From contig JAKLDH010000004.1 in NCBI GenBank assembly GCA_022703625.1, forward strand, positions 1 through 57,705: a DNA stretch of 57,705 nt, read 5' to 3'. The DNA comes from Cyanobacteriota bacterium (GTDB lineage: Bacteria; Cyanobacteriota; Vampirovibrionia; Gastranaerophilales; UBA9971). The position numbers were made by a program, and so were the translations under genes. The notes below the pieces were generated by a model. That model made no database searches. It was given only the letters and a program-made list of their open reading frames with translations, and was not told where the DNA came from. Below, one piece after another: positions 33,026 to 42,875 of this stretch (position 1 is its first letter; each line of letters begins with the position of its first letter).

Positions 33026-35521
33026 TTATACAATCATTATCCCTGAATCAAAATCTTTATCACTTTCATCAAACGTAAGTCCAATTCCCCCGGACTTATA
33101 ATATTTTTTAACTTCATCATTTGGAATTATTATCGGATTTCCATCCAATTCCTGATACTGAATTTCACTAAAATCAAATTTTTGATTTTTCTTTACCCTG
33201 ACTGAAATAACATATTGATAAAACTCTTTTTTTAGTTCCAGTAATGCGTTTTTTCTTTCAAATCCTTTTTTAGTGTCATAAATTTCTTTGAATTTATCTT
33301 TAATCTTTGTAGCTTTAGGATTTAGTTCTATAAAAAAGTCCTGAGATTGGCTATCCTCAATAAGCTGAAACTCCTTAATTCCTTCAAAATCGAGGGATTT
33401 CATGCTGTCAAGAATTTTCTTGCTTGTATCATCCGACTTGCATTCATTTACTTTTTTATAATATTCATTAGCCAGCGAGAAAAATTCATTTTCGCTGTAT
33501 TCGTTTTTTTTCTCTAAAACTGTTTTTGTTGCTTCCCTCAAAATCTGCTCATAGACATAACCTGAAAAGAAGTTGCCATTCTCGTTTTTGAGATTAACTA
33601 TCTTTACCTGACCTTTATTTTCTCCGCCATTACCATTGCGATTGCATCTTCCTGCCGACTGAAAAATGCAGTCCAGCGGCGCTAAATCTCTGTACACAAT
33701 ATCTAAATCAATATCCACGCCCGCTTCAACCACCTGTGTACTGACTATGACATATTGTTTCATCTTTTCTTTTATTTCTTTAAATTCAGGCTTTTTCTCG
33801 CATTCTTTACACAAAATAGGATTTTTTATTTCATTAATTATCCTGCTTCTTTCAAAAGGCAAAATCGTAGTGGAAAGGTATTTCAGCTCAACTCTGTTTT
33901 TATCAAGTTCCTTATATAAATGACTAAACACATCCTGCGAGGATTTAATTGTGTTGAGTATGATTAAGAATGATTTATCGGGATTATCCTTAATATCCTT
34001 GACCAAAACCCCTTTAAAAGTTTCTAAAGTCATATCTTCTTTTAATCTTGAAGTATCGAGGATTATCCTGTTCAACTCAGGGCTTTCGTAATAATCTTTC
34101 TTCTTTTTTTCATCAATCACAGAAACTATTTCATCATCCTTAAAGATTAAAGGCTGTGTAGCAGTTACCAGAACAAAATATGTATTAAACACTTTTGAAA
34201 ATTCTGTCAAAACCTCATTTATGAGCTTCCAATACTTGTAGGGCACTGCCTGTATCTCGTCCAGAATAACTATTGAGTTTGCTATATTATGAAATTTCTT
34301 CAAGCTCTTGTTCCGGTTGCTTATCAGGCTGTGGAAAAACTGCGCGAACGTGGTAACGACAATAGACGACATCCAGTTTTCAGTTAAAAGCAGGCTTTTG
34401 TCAGTTTCAAGGGATTCATTTTCATCGGGTTTTTCGTCTTTCTGTGTTTTATAGGCTATTTCAGCAAGATGATGATGCTTTAAGAGCTTATCGGAAGTAA
34501 TTAATTCGCCATTTGATTTTAAAATTCCTTCTATAACAGAGTAATTCTGGTCAATAATACTGGTAAACGGCAGGCAGTAGATGATTTTGGGGTTAAAATC
34601 CAGTTTTTCTTTTATCTTAAAAGCAAAATTCAGGCTGGCAAATGTTTTTCCCGTTCCGGTCGGGACGTTTATGGAATATATTTTTTTCTCCGGATTAAAT
34701 TGAAACTTGTTTATCTGTTGGTATATGTCCTCTCTGATGTTATTTATACCTGCTTTTGCGAGGTTATCGGGTTTATTTTTGTGGTTATCCACAAAAGCTG
34801 AGGTATGTTTAAATTCCTGAATGTTTTTAATAATATTTTTAAAATCATCTGATTCGGAAAGCCCCGAAGCATCGAGTTTATCAGCATCTATAAGCAGCGA
34901 AAACAGGAATTGGATCAGGAAGAAGGAATTTAAATTATTATTTTTAATGGAATCAATAAAATCAATAATTTGATAAATCAGTTCAGAATCTTCCTCAACT
35001 TGCAATATGAATTCCTTAAAATCAATAACAATTCCATCTTCTTTTAAAAAATAATTATAGATTGATTGTATTTCATTGAAATCAATTGATTTTATTTGTT
35101 TTTCTTCAGTAAAACCAATGTCAAAATCAAAACTATTTTCAATTACTTTCGGTAATTGTCCATGGTGGGAATTAATAGCAATAAAAACAGATAATTTTTC
35201 CTGCAAATTCAATTTTTCAGCAAGATAAAACCCAAAAAATGCAGATAATTTACTGTGATTTGTTTTATCACTTTTTTTTGTTTTATCGTAAAGATATTCC
35301 TGAAAAAATTTTGTTGATTTGCCAAAATCATGAGCAATTGCAATAATTTTAGCGATTTTTTTTATTTCATCCTTAGAAATATCAAAATTTAATCCGGTTT
35401 TTTCTATTTTATCTAGAATTTGATTTTTAACATTTTCTAAATGCTTGATAAGCGGCTTATTAGGATGTGATTCGATTTTATAATCGCAAAAACAGGATAT
35501 TTCGCTCTGACTGAGGCTCAT
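33026..35521 (-). CDS. cas3: CRISPR effector nuclease-helicase Cas3
   Basis: ATG 35521 is chosen: a GGAG lies about 8 nt upstream, whereas the in-frame ATG at 35527 is too close to it. About 831 aa. The N-terminal HD nuclease (about 15-220) shows HLENVKNQIL, AIAHDFGKSTKFF, NHSKLSAFFG and INSHHGQLP. The SF2 helicase has Walker A PTGTGKTFAS (about 288), DEIQ in VILDEIQAVP (about 420), motif III LVTATQP and motif VI FQSAGRCNRNG. It degrades DNA unwound at Cascade-bound targets. Both active sites look intact. It overlaps cas5 by about 44 nt. Confidence 0.95.
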   Translation of the reverse strand: MSLSQSEISCFCDYKIESHPNKPLIKHLENVKNQILDKIEKTGLNFDISKDEIKKIAKIIAIAHDFGKSTKFFQEYLYDKTKKSDKTNHSKLSAFFGFYLAEKLNLQEKLSVFIAINSHHGQLPKVIENSFDFDIGFTEEKQIKSIDFNEIQSIYNYFLKEDGIVIDFKEFILQVEEDSELIYQIIDFIDSIKNNNLNSFFLIQFLFSLLIDADKLDASGLSESDDFKNIIKNIQEFKHTSAFVDNHKNKPDNLAKAGINNIREDIYQQINKFQFNPEKKIYSINVPTGTGKTFASLNFAFKIKEKLDFNPKIIYCLPFTSIIDQNYSVIEGILKSNGELITSDKLLKHHHLAEIAYKTQKDEKPDENESLETDKSLLLTENWMSSIVVTTFAQFFHSLISNRNKSLKKFHNIANSIVILDEIQAVPYKYWKLINEVLTEFSKVFNTYFVLVTATQPLIFKDDEIVSVIDEKKKKDYYESPELNRIILDTSRLKEDMTLETFKGVLVKDIKDNPDKSFLIILNTIKSSQDVFSHLYKELDKNRVELKYLSTTILPFERSRIINEIKNPILCKECEKKPEFKEIKEKMKQYVIVSTQVVEAGVDIDLDIVYRDLAPLDCIFQSAGRCNRNGNGGENKGQVKIVNLKNENGNFFSGYVYEQILREATKTVLEKKNEYSENEFFSLANEYYKKVNECKSDDTSKKILDSMKSLDFEGIKEFQLIEDSQSQDFFIELNPKATKIKDKFKEIYDTKKGFERKNALLELKKEFYQYVISVRVKKNQKFDFSEIQYQELDGNPIIIPNDEVKKYYKSGGIGLTFDESDKDFDSGIMIV

Positions 35522-36224
35522 TTTCATAACTCCAATACTTTACAGGCTCTGCTTTTATGGCTTTACAGTTTTTTTCAAACAGCGCTTCACAATATTCTTG
35601 CGCAATTCTTTCTTTATCTAATCTGTTAGGCATTCTTACATTGAAATATTCAGAATCTTCATAATCAAGTTCAATAGAATTAGGCTTAACATACTTTTTA
35701 TTAATTACAGAATGGATATAAACTGCGCTATCAGCTTGTTTCTCCTGCAAATTGAGTTCACTTATAAATTTAAAGTCTGCTATATGCTCGCTTATTCCAA
35801 GATAAGGAGTATAAACACTGGTATGATTCTGCAAATGCTCCTTTAGTTTGTTATAAATGGTTTCATCTTCGTGGCTAAAATAAACGATGTAATATGGGTC
35901 TTTAAGATATTCATACCTGATTTGCGGCATTCTGTTACTTTGCTTTTGAACATCATAGTAACCGGTCTTCATTGCGCTGACTCCCGGCGCAAGCGATAAA
36001 TTTATACCCAGACGCATTTTTTTTACAGAATTTTTTAAGCAAATTCCTATATAGCTCTGCTCGTTCTGGCAGGTATCGTTATTTTTTGGCAATCCGATGA
36101 TTGCGCTAATTATGCCTGCCAGAGCTGGTCTTGTCGGGAATGGAAAAGTAAGGGGGGAAGAGGTTGTATAAGGTTTTCTAAAGTGGGCAAACTCTCCCCA
36201 TATTTCAAATTTTAATGCTTTCAT
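35478..36224 (-). CDS. cas5: Cascade subunit Cas5 (I-B)
   Basis: The start is placed at the ATG that begins MKALKFEIWGEFAHFRKP (36224). The frame opens earlier, inside cas7. The 248-aa RAMP protein has the Cas5 N-terminal strand followed by SPLTFPFPTRPALAGIISAIIGL, typical of Cas5h. It caps the 5' handle of the crRNA in Cascade. The start lies 2 nt past the cas7 stop, so expression is coupled. Confidence 0.92.
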   Translation of the reverse strand: MKALKFEIWGEFAHFRKPYTTSSPLTFPFPTRPALAGIISAIIGLPKNNDTCQNEQSYIGICLKNSVKKMRLGINLSLAPGVSAMKTGYYDVQKQSNRMPQIRYEYLKDPYYIVYFSHEDETIYNKLKEHLQNHTSVYTPYLGISEHIADFKFISELNLQEKQADSAVYIHSVINKKYVKPNSIELDYEDSEYFNVRMPNRLDKERIAQEYCEALFEKNCKAIKAEPVKYWSYENEPQSERNILFLRL

Positions 36225-36226
36225 CT

Positions 36227-37222
36227 TTACACCATAGAATATACGTTGAACCACGGCTTTTCTGACAACTTAATCATTTGAACGCATTCTACATTAAGCG
36301 ATAATTCCATATCTTCATCAAATTCATAGTAAATGCGTTCAATTTTGTCTTTATGTTTTGCAAGAGCTTGTTCTAGCTTGCTCATGTTTAATTTATAGTC
36401 GTCAATAGAGCGAAGCTGTTCGTCTTGTAAGCCTTCAAGATTATCCATTTTGATTTTTGAATCCAAATCGCCAATATAAAACCCTGGCTTATAGTCGATT
36501 TTCATAAGCAATCTTGGAGTATGCCCAATTTTTGAACGGGTGTTAAGTTCTTTTGTTCCCCACCACGTTGCCTGGAGAAGTTTCTGTACATCTTCTTCGC
36601 TTAATTTATTATGCGCGGCTGTGTTTTCATTGATTACTCCATAAAACCTGATTAATGAATAATTTAATTTTTGGTCAAATCCGAAAGTTCCTGCGCCTTT
36701 GCCAGAGCTGTGTTGCATTGTTACTGCAAGCTGGTCTTCTCTATCAGACACTCTGTGCAATGATCTGCCTGTTCTGAACTGAACTGCTCCGGTTATAGCA
36801 TTTGAGTCATCGCTTTTCGCTTCAGCGTTTTCCTCTGAATTTTCTTCATTAGCTTTAGCATTTTTGCTTTTTTTATCTTCTCTTTTTATTGCAAAAGTAC
36901 CGCCAAAGAGTCTTATATCAATACAATCATTTAAAACTTTTGATATTGAATTATCAAAATCCTGCATTCTTTCTTCTTTTGAACGGACTTTATTGTCTTC
37001 TGTTCTGTCAGAGAGCATAAAAACATTATTCGGCGAGGTTTGTTTGTGGAATTTTGCCATAAAATCTCTGATAGTCCTTTTTAAGCGGACATCTGTAACG
37101 TAATTTATTTTAGTCTCTTCATCAATACGGGGTTTATTTTCGTTTAAGGGGTCGCCGTTAGGGTTATTGTCCTTAACATCATAGAGGAAAATAATCTCTG
37201 AGCGGTTTTTAATTTCTGACAT
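36227..37222 (-). CDS. cas7: Cascade backbone subunit Cas7 (Csh2 family)
   Basis: This 331-aa protein coats the crRNA spacer as a filament. The N-terminus RSEIIFLYDVKDNNPNGDPL...RIDEET is the Csh2/DevR signature; TDVRLKRTIRDF follows. A Lys/Glu-rich insertion (about 120-145: KKSKNAKANEENSEEN) looks disordered. An AAGGAG ribosome site 8 nt before the ATG is among the best in the locus, consistent with a subunit needed in several copies. Confidence 0.94.
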   Translation of the reverse strand: MSEIKNRSEIIFLYDVKDNNPNGDPLNENKPRIDEETKINYVTDVRLKRTIRDFMAKFHKQTSPNNVFMLSDRTEDNKVRSKEERMQDFDNSISKVLNDCIDIRLFGGTFAIKREDKKSKNAKANEENSEENAEAKSDDSNAITGAVQFRTGRSLHRVSDREDQLAVTMQHSSGKGAGTFGFDQKLNYSLIRFYGVINENTAAHNKLSEEDVQKLLQATWWGTKELNTRSKIGHTPRLLMKIDYKPGFYIGDLDSKIKMDNLEGLQDEQLRSIDDYKLNMSKLEQALAKHKDKIERIYYEFDEDMELSLNVECVQMIKLSEKPWFNVYSMV

Positions 37223-37237
37223 CTTTTGTACTCCTTA

Positions 37238-39109
37238 TTATACTTCTACTAATTGCTCTTCTTGTTCTTTAAACGCTTTTTTATGGAAATCCCTGGACAA
37301 AGTAATTCCAAGACTGAATAAATAACTTGTTTCTGATGGACTTAAATCGTTTTCTTTAACATTAGCCATAACTCTAGCAACTTCATTAATTAATTCATCC
37401 AAATTTTTATAACTAAATTTTTTAACTTTTCTTTTGTATTTTTGAGGATAGTCTTTTAGTTCAGCAAGCCTAAAACTTTGCAAAAATTTTATATCAACTT
37501 TAAAATTCCTATATTTTTTATAGATAGGTTTTGAATCCCAGTTTTCATAATACAAGGTCTGCAAAATAGCGATTCTTTCAACTAAAATACCATATCCTAA
37601 AACAGCTTTTTTAGCTTCGCATTTTTCATCATTGGGATTAAAGTAATGCGGGAACAAACCGCAAAATTCATCCAATAAAGGTGTTTCTAATTTTCCCATA
37701 TTTTTTTTATCTCCCTGTTTTAAATTAATATTTTCTTTAAACAATCCTAGCTTTGTAAAAACGTTTATTAAATAAAAGCTATCAAGTATATTTTTTTTGA
37801 AATAATCATTTTCTTTAGGCTGTAAATATTTTGGAATTTGCTCATCTATGCGCTTCATAAACTTATTTAATATATAAGAAAAATTTAATGGTTTTAAATT
37901 AAAAATTTTATTCAGTACAGCGCAAAACTCTTCCTTGTTTTTATCCAACCCTTTATTGTCCTTATCCACCATAAAAAGTTTTATGACAAATAAAGGATTA
38001 TCGTATACATTTGAAGAATGGCTCATATCAACATGTTTAAATTCCTCCGAAAGTTCCCTTGCTGTTTCAAAAAACTTCCTTAAATTGGTGGGGGCAACTT
38101 CTTCTATACTTGCTAAAATATCAGTTTTAGCCTGTTTTTGCTCATAAAAGAAAAAATTATAATTCAGGTAATTATTTTCGTTTGAAAGTTCTTTTAAAAT
38201 CCCTTGTTCCAGTCTTCTAACAGTAGAACCGTCTGTTTGTTTTGGAAGATTTTTTATTTCTTCATATTTTTTAGAAATTTTCTCTACAATTTCCTTAAAT
38301 CTAGCTGGATTATCATTCACAAGCTCAGGAATAAAAAAATAATTAATGTTAAATAGCTTGAAGCTAAGATTTTCTTTTAAATATTTCTTGCCTTTGTTAT
38401 TTATTTTATTTGCACAGTCAAGACAGATGGGGAGTTGCTTAACAGAGTTCCCAGGATTTAATTCATAGCTAAAACGCCCTCCTTTAACTGTATAAAAACT
38501 AAAGGGGCTGGCAAAACCATAAACTTCTTTATTTTCACCTTGGCAAATACTGCAACAGGAATTATCTAACCTAGAGTCTTTAATATTATCCTGGATTGAA
38601 GTTGAATATTCCTTAATTTTTTCCTGTTCATCAACTATAAGATTTATAAATTCTGGGCGTTTTCCTATAAATTCCTGATTTATCTTAATTGACAGAAAAT
38701 ATGTTTTACTAGGTATTTTTGCAATATCTTGTTTTATTTGTTCTTCTATTTCTTTATCATTCAGAGCATCTTTTATTGCTTTAAAAAGCGCATTATCATT
38801 TTGTTTTTTGTCAAACCAGTTATAAATTTTTTGTTTATAACTTTTTTCATAATCATTAAATTTTACTGTTGGTGTTTTATTTATTCCTTTAGCAACTGTT
38901 TTATTAGGATACAAAAGCAGTTCAACATCACTTGAATCTAATTCTTTTGAGTAAATTCCAGTATATTCAATTTTTAAATCTTTTTCATTTAATTCCAAAA
39001 AATAAGCCATGTAACAAGATTTGCTTTTTGGATTTTCAAGGCTATCCCTAATATCTAGCCCGCTGTCCTGTCCATCTAGCTCTGCTAATTCTTTTATTAA
39101 TGTAAACAT
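37238..39109 (-). CDS. cas8b: Cascade large subunit Cas8b
   Basis: The 623-aa first gene of the effector operon. Large I-B subunits vary strongly. Supporting features are position before cas7-cas5, length, and a zinc-ribbon-like CCSICQ...CLDCAN at about 184-231, as in Csh1/TM1802-type Cas8b. It recognises the PAM and helps recruit Cas3. The C-terminus (about 520-623) is helical and probably serves as the small-subunit part. GAAGGA lies about 11 nt upstream of the start. Confidence 0.88.
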   Translation of the reverse strand: MFTLIKELAELDGQDSGLDIRDSLENPKSKSCYMAYFLELNEKDLKIEYTGIYSKELDSSDVELLLYPNKTVAKGINKTPTVKFNDYEKSYKQKIYNWFDKKQNDNALFKAIKDALNDKEIEEQIKQDIAKIPSKTYFLSIKINQEFIGKRPEFINLIVDEQEKIKEYSTSIQDNIKDSRLDNSCCSICQGENKEVYGFASPFSFYTVKGGRFSYELNPGNSVKQLPICLDCANKINNKGKKYLKENLSFKLFNINYFFIPELVNDNPARFKEIVEKISKKYEEIKNLPKQTDGSTVRRLEQGILKELSNENNYLNYNFFFYEQKQAKTDILASIEEVAPTNLRKFFETARELSEEFKHVDMSHSSNVYDNPLFVIKLFMVDKDNKGLDKNKEEFCAVLNKIFNLKPLNFSYILNKFMKRIDEQIPKYLQPKENDYFKKNILDSFYLINVFTKLGLFKENINLKQGDKKNMGKLETPLLDEFCGLFPHYFNPNDEKCEAKKAVLGYGILVERIAILQTLYYENWDSKPIYKKYRNFKVDIKFLQSFRLAELKDYPQKYKRKVKKFSYKNLDELINEVARVMANVKENDLSPSETSYLFSLGITLSRDFHKKAFKEQEEQLVEV

Positions 39110-39270
39110 TAATTCATATTTCCTTCTCTTACCGGTTGTGAGATTCTAACATAGAAGTATCAAATATAAAAGCATAAGTTATATTTATGTTAAAAATCAT
39201 TTTGACTTTTATTTTATGATTTTAATATGTTATCATACGCCTACGTCTAAATCGGACATATTAAATAAAA

Positions 39271-39600
39271 TTGTTAAAGGATTTTTACAAAAGGCGCTAT
39301 GAACGAGCCGAAGACATCTTGCAACTTGCAATAATGTTACAAACATACCATCAGAGGCTTTCACTTTATGATATACAAGAAAAATTCGGGGCTTCCCGCC
39401 GGACAGCCGAAAGAACGCCTAATGCGGTTGCGCGTTCTTTCGCAACTCAGATAGAACGCTTTGATACGCCTGATAAAATCCGTCGATGGAAGCTCAAATC
39501 ATCCATTAAGCTTGTTTCTTTTACCCCTGAAGAGCCGGCTAAGCTTGAAAAGCCGTTTAAAACAGTTCTGGAGTTCGATAAATCTGTAGCAGAAGTATAA
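39271..39600 (+). pseudogene. remnant of a WYL-type transcriptional regulator
   Basis: The 109-codon frame starts at TTG and reads KRRYERAEDILQLAIMLQ...SLYDIQEKFGASRRTAERTPNAVARSFATQIERFDTPDK. This is the winged-helix N-terminus of helix-turn-helix/WYL regulators. The spots 'ERTPN' and 'SFATQ' look damaged, and the whole ligand-binding WYL half is missing. GC content is higher than in the neighbours, suggesting transfer. It is divergent from cas8b with a 160-bp gap, where a cas regulator would sit. It could still make a short DNA-binding protein. Confidence 0.55.
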
Positions 39601-39660
39601 TTTATCTTTGAAAAAAGCGCCTAAAAAGTAGAAGTTTTTATTAGTTTCTTAGAGAAGCTT

Positions 39661-39918
39661 TTAAGCTAAAAGTTTGTTTATTTTATTTTGCTCGGGTGGT
39701 CCTATTTGCTCAAGCAAAATTTCAATTACAGCAGGCATTTGACAAACAAAAGAGTAATTTCCCTTTGCCACAGAACAATCAATGCAATTACAGCCGGTTA
39801 AATAACATCTCATGGCTTGGTCTGTCCAGTTTTTTGTAATTGAATTGGAAATTTCATTTTTATCTTTTTTATTTATATATTGAATTTTCTGATCAGAGTT
39901 CCTGTTTACGATTTTCAT
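39661..39918 (-). CDS. small cysteine-rich protein, unknown
   Basis: The 85-aa frame has a polar N-terminus and a compact core with CYLTGCNCIDC...CQMPAVIEILLEQIGPP: five Cys within about 30 residues, which could bind a metal or an Fe-S centre. AAGGG lies about 8 nt before the ATG. I recognise no named family. It lies alone between the regulator remnant and a repeat-filled gap. Confidence 0.6.
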   Translation of the reverse strand: MKIVNRNSDQKIQYINKKDKNEISNSITKNWTDQAMRCYLTGCNCIDCSVAKGNYSFVCQMPAVIEILLEQIGPPEQNKINKLLA

Positions 39919-40028
39919 TTGTTTTTCCCTTACTGCTATCAGTGATCAACTCTTTTAAGGAACAAAAATTAAGCGGCATTTTTATTATGATATTAGAATT
40001 TACAAAAGGTGTAATCATTTATTTGTTG

Positions 40029-40293
40029 TATTATAATAAAAATCATTAATCTGTTTACATTCAGCGAGTTTTCCTGATTATCCCGTAAACAATTCATGTT
40101 GCGCTAATTTAAAAATGTTGATAATTGCAGCCCGCGCCGCCCTGCGGGCGGCGCGGGCTAGGGAAGAGTTTCGCTGGTGTTTCGGCAAAGCCGAAACACC
40201 AGCGAATTAAGGATTTACAAAAATTATCTTTTTCATTTGTCGATTTCTTTCAATAATTGGTATAATTAGTTTTGTCGTTTAGTTTAGTATATT
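40029..40293. repeat. RepE copy split by a RepC insertion
   Basis: TATTATAATAAAAATCATTA...AATTCATGTT (40029-40100) continues as AATTAGTTTTGTCGTTTAG after about 40264. Between them lies a RepC right arm with hairpins GCCCGCGCCGCCC/GGGCGGCGCGGGC and CGCTGGTGTTTCGGC/GCCGAAACACCAGCG, ending ATTGGTAT. The uninterrupted form is seen at 57227-57321. It ends about 50 bp before the mannosidase gene. Confidence 0.65.
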
Positions 40294-40340
40294 ATTTGAT
40301 AAATCATAAAAAAACAGTTTTAAAGAAGTTGGGTGTTAAT

Positions 40341-42857
40341 ATGGACGTAATCCTGTTTTCGCATACACATTGGGATAGAGAATGGTATAAGCCCTTTCAG
40401 TATTTTAGAATCAGACTTTCAGAAGTCATTAATGACGTGATAGAAGAATTTTCCAAAAATAACATAAATTTCTTTTATCTTGACGGTCAAACAATTATAC
40501 TGGAAGATTATCTGGAGATTTATCCCGAAAAAGCCTTAATATTAAAAGATTTAATCAAAAAGAAAAAACTTTTTGCCGGCCCATGGTACGTTTTGGCGGA
40601 TGAATTTTTGGTTTCAGGCGAAAGCCTTATAAGAAACTTGTTGATAGGAATAAATCAGGCAAAAGAATTTGGGGGCGAAGATTTCTTCGGGTATTTGCCG
40701 GATTCTTTCGGACATAATTCGGAAATCCCGAAAATTTTATCTTCTTTCAACATAAAAAGAGCTGTTTTGTGGCGAGGCGCGGGAGATAAAAAATCGGAAT
40801 TTCTCTGGAAATCAGACGATGAATCTTGTGTGTTAACTACATATCTTACAGAAGGCTATTTTCAGGATATTTTTCATTCAAAAATCAATATAAAAGAGAA
40901 AATTATAAAGCTCAAAGAGCTTTTAGACAAACTGAAAGAGCATTCGGTATCTGACAAAATTCTTTTGCCTGCCGGAGGAGATCATTTAGGAGTAATTTTA
41001 AATTTAAACGACTTATTAACGGAACTTAACGGGAAAATATCCGGTTATAATCTTAAACAGGGTAAAATAAGCGAATATTTTGACAGTTTAAACAAGCCTA
41101 AAGAACAACTTGATGAAGTAAAAGGAGAACTAAGAGATAATGAAAAAAATCCAATACTTCCAGGCGCTTTTTCTTCAAGATTGTATTTAAAACAAATGAA
41201 TGCGCTCTCCACATGGAAGCTGTCAAGAATTGCAGAGCCGTTACAAACTTTTTTAAACAGCTTAGGACTTGTAAAAAACAAAAAAAATGAGCTAAATTAT
41301 GCATGGAAACTATTATTAAAGAATCATCCCCACGATAGCATTTGTGGGTGTTCGGTTGATGATGTTCACGAAGAAAATATATCAAGATTCAAACAGGTTG
41401 ATCAGGTTTCTGATGCCATTATAGCAAGATGTATAAATAAAATAGCGGATAATGTTTCTGAAAACAGCTTGTTTGTATGCAATTTATCCAACAATGATTT
41501 TTCAGGAGTCATTTCTGTAAAAACACACAAAAAACTGCCGGAAACACTGTGTTATCAATATGTTAAGTCAACTTTCGGGTTCCCGCAGGAAATTTTGGTT
41601 GATACTCAAAAAGTCCCGTTTTGTGAGGATATAAAAGAATTTAAAGAATATCTTGCATATGTTGAAAACATCCCGTCTTTTTCAATAAAAACCGTGTCTT
41701 CCAGCGTTTTGGATTATCCTGTCGAGGTATTTGAGAATAAAATCAAAAATTCACTTGTAGAAGTAATTGTAAACGTAGATGGTTCAATTAATTTAAAGGA
41801 TATAAAAAGCAATAAGCTGTTTGAAAATCTGCATATTATTGTAGATAGAGCTGATATGGGAGATACTTATACTTATTCCCCTTTGTCTGAAGAAAAACCG
41901 CTTTCAGCTAAATTTATAAGGTCTGAAATAAAGGAAAAAGGGGATTTAAGAAGCGCATTAAAACTGTTTTACAAAATCCTGATTCCTGAAGACTTTGATT
42001 ATAAAACAGGTTTAAGAAATCAAAAAGTGCATGAGGTTTTTATAACAACAGAAATAAGTCTTTTGTCGAACTCTAAACGAGTGGAATTCAATACTTTCTG
42101 GGAAAATACATGTAAAAATCACATTATGCAGATAAAATTTAAGTTTCCGGAAAAAATCAGAGAAACTATTTCAGAAAACACGCTGGGACTTATAAAAAGG
42201 ACTTTTGACCCTGATTACAGACTGGAAGATCATATTCCCGCAGAAAAAGGGCAAGAATTAAAGACAAATTCCGCTCCTATGCAAAGATTTGTTTATTCGC
42301 AAGGGCTTGGAATTATTGCAGAAGGACTTTCAGAGTATGTTGCAAGCAAAAACTCGTTGTATGTAACTATTTTAAGAGCAACAGGAATGTTGTCCGCCTT
42401 GAGTCTTAATGCAAGAAATTTCCCTGCCGGTCCGGCAATTGAGGTTCCTGCCGCTCAATGCCTCGGCAAATGTTCTGCAAGATACGCTTTATATCCTACA
42501 GAACAGCCTGAATCATTGTTTAAAGAAGCTGATGAGTTTATGGGCAGCATTATTGCAGAGATAGGACTTGTTTCTGAAGATGAAAAGAAATTGTCTTTTA
42601 AAAAATTCTTAAACGTAAACAATGATAATATTATTGTTTACGCTGTTAAGCAGCCGGAAAACAGCGAAATCAACGGGGTGGTTATCAGATTGTTCAATAT
42701 TTCTGATGAATCGCAATCCGTACACTTAAGCGGTGATTTGAATTATACTCAATTACAGGAGCTTAATTCGCTTGAAGAAACGATTTCCGAAAGATATGAT
42801 TTAAACAGAGAAATTGTTTTTAAGGCAAAAGAGCTAAAAAGCTTTTTAATCAATTAA
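40341..42857 (+). CDS. GH38 alpha-mannosidase
   Basis: ATG 40341 is preferred (GGGTG 6 nt upstream) over the frame opening at 40272. The 838-aa protein begins MDVILFSHTHWDREW, where His10 and Asp12 would bind zinc. The nucleophile lies in PDSFGHN (Asp near 120), and HPHDSICGCSVDDVH carries a further zinc His. A mid-size all-beta C-terminal half follows. No signal peptide, so it is probably cytoplasmic and acts on mannose-containing oligosaccharides or glycerate-type solutes. No transporter is adjacent. Confidence 0.92.
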   Translation: MDVILFSHTHWDREWYKPFQYFRIRLSEVINDVIEEFSKNNINFFYLDGQTIILEDYLEIYPEKALILKDLIKKKKLFAGPWYVLADEFLVSGESLIRNLLIGINQAKEFGGEDFFGYLPDSFGHNSEIPKILSSFNIKRAVLWRGAGDKKSEFLWKSDDESCVLTTYLTEGYFQDIFHSKINIKEKIIKLKELLDKLKEHSVSDKILLPAGGDHLGVILNLNDLLTELNGKISGYNLKQGKISEYFDSLNKPKEQLDEVKGELRDNEKNPILPGAFSSRLYLKQMNALSTWKLSRIAEPLQTFLNSLGLVKNKKNELNYAWKLLLKNHPHDSICGCSVDDVHEENISRFKQVDQVSDAIIARCINKIADNVSENSLFVCNLSNNDFSGVISVKTHKKLPETLCYQYVKSTFGFPQEILVDTQKVPFCEDIKEFKEYLAYVENIPSFSIKTVSSSVLDYPVEVFENKIKNSLVEVIVNVDGSINLKDIKSNKLFENLHIIVDRADMGDTYTYSPLSEEKPLSAKFIRSEIKEKGDLRSALKLFYKILIPEDFDYKTGLRNQKVHEVFITTEISLLSNSKRVEFNTFWENTCKNHIMQIKFKFPEKIRETISENTLGLIKRTFDPDYRLEDHIPAEKGQELKTNSAPMQRFVYSQGLGIIAEGLSEYVASKNSLYVTILRATGMLSALSLNARNFPAGPAIEVPAAQCLGKCSARYALYPTEQPESLFKEADEFMGSIIAEIGLVSEDEKKLSFKKFLNVNNDNIIVYAVKQPENSEINGVVIRLFNISDESQSVHLSGDLNYTQLQELNSLEETISERYDLNREIVFKAKELKSFLIN

Positions 42858-42875
42858 CGAATTAAAGACGCAAGC

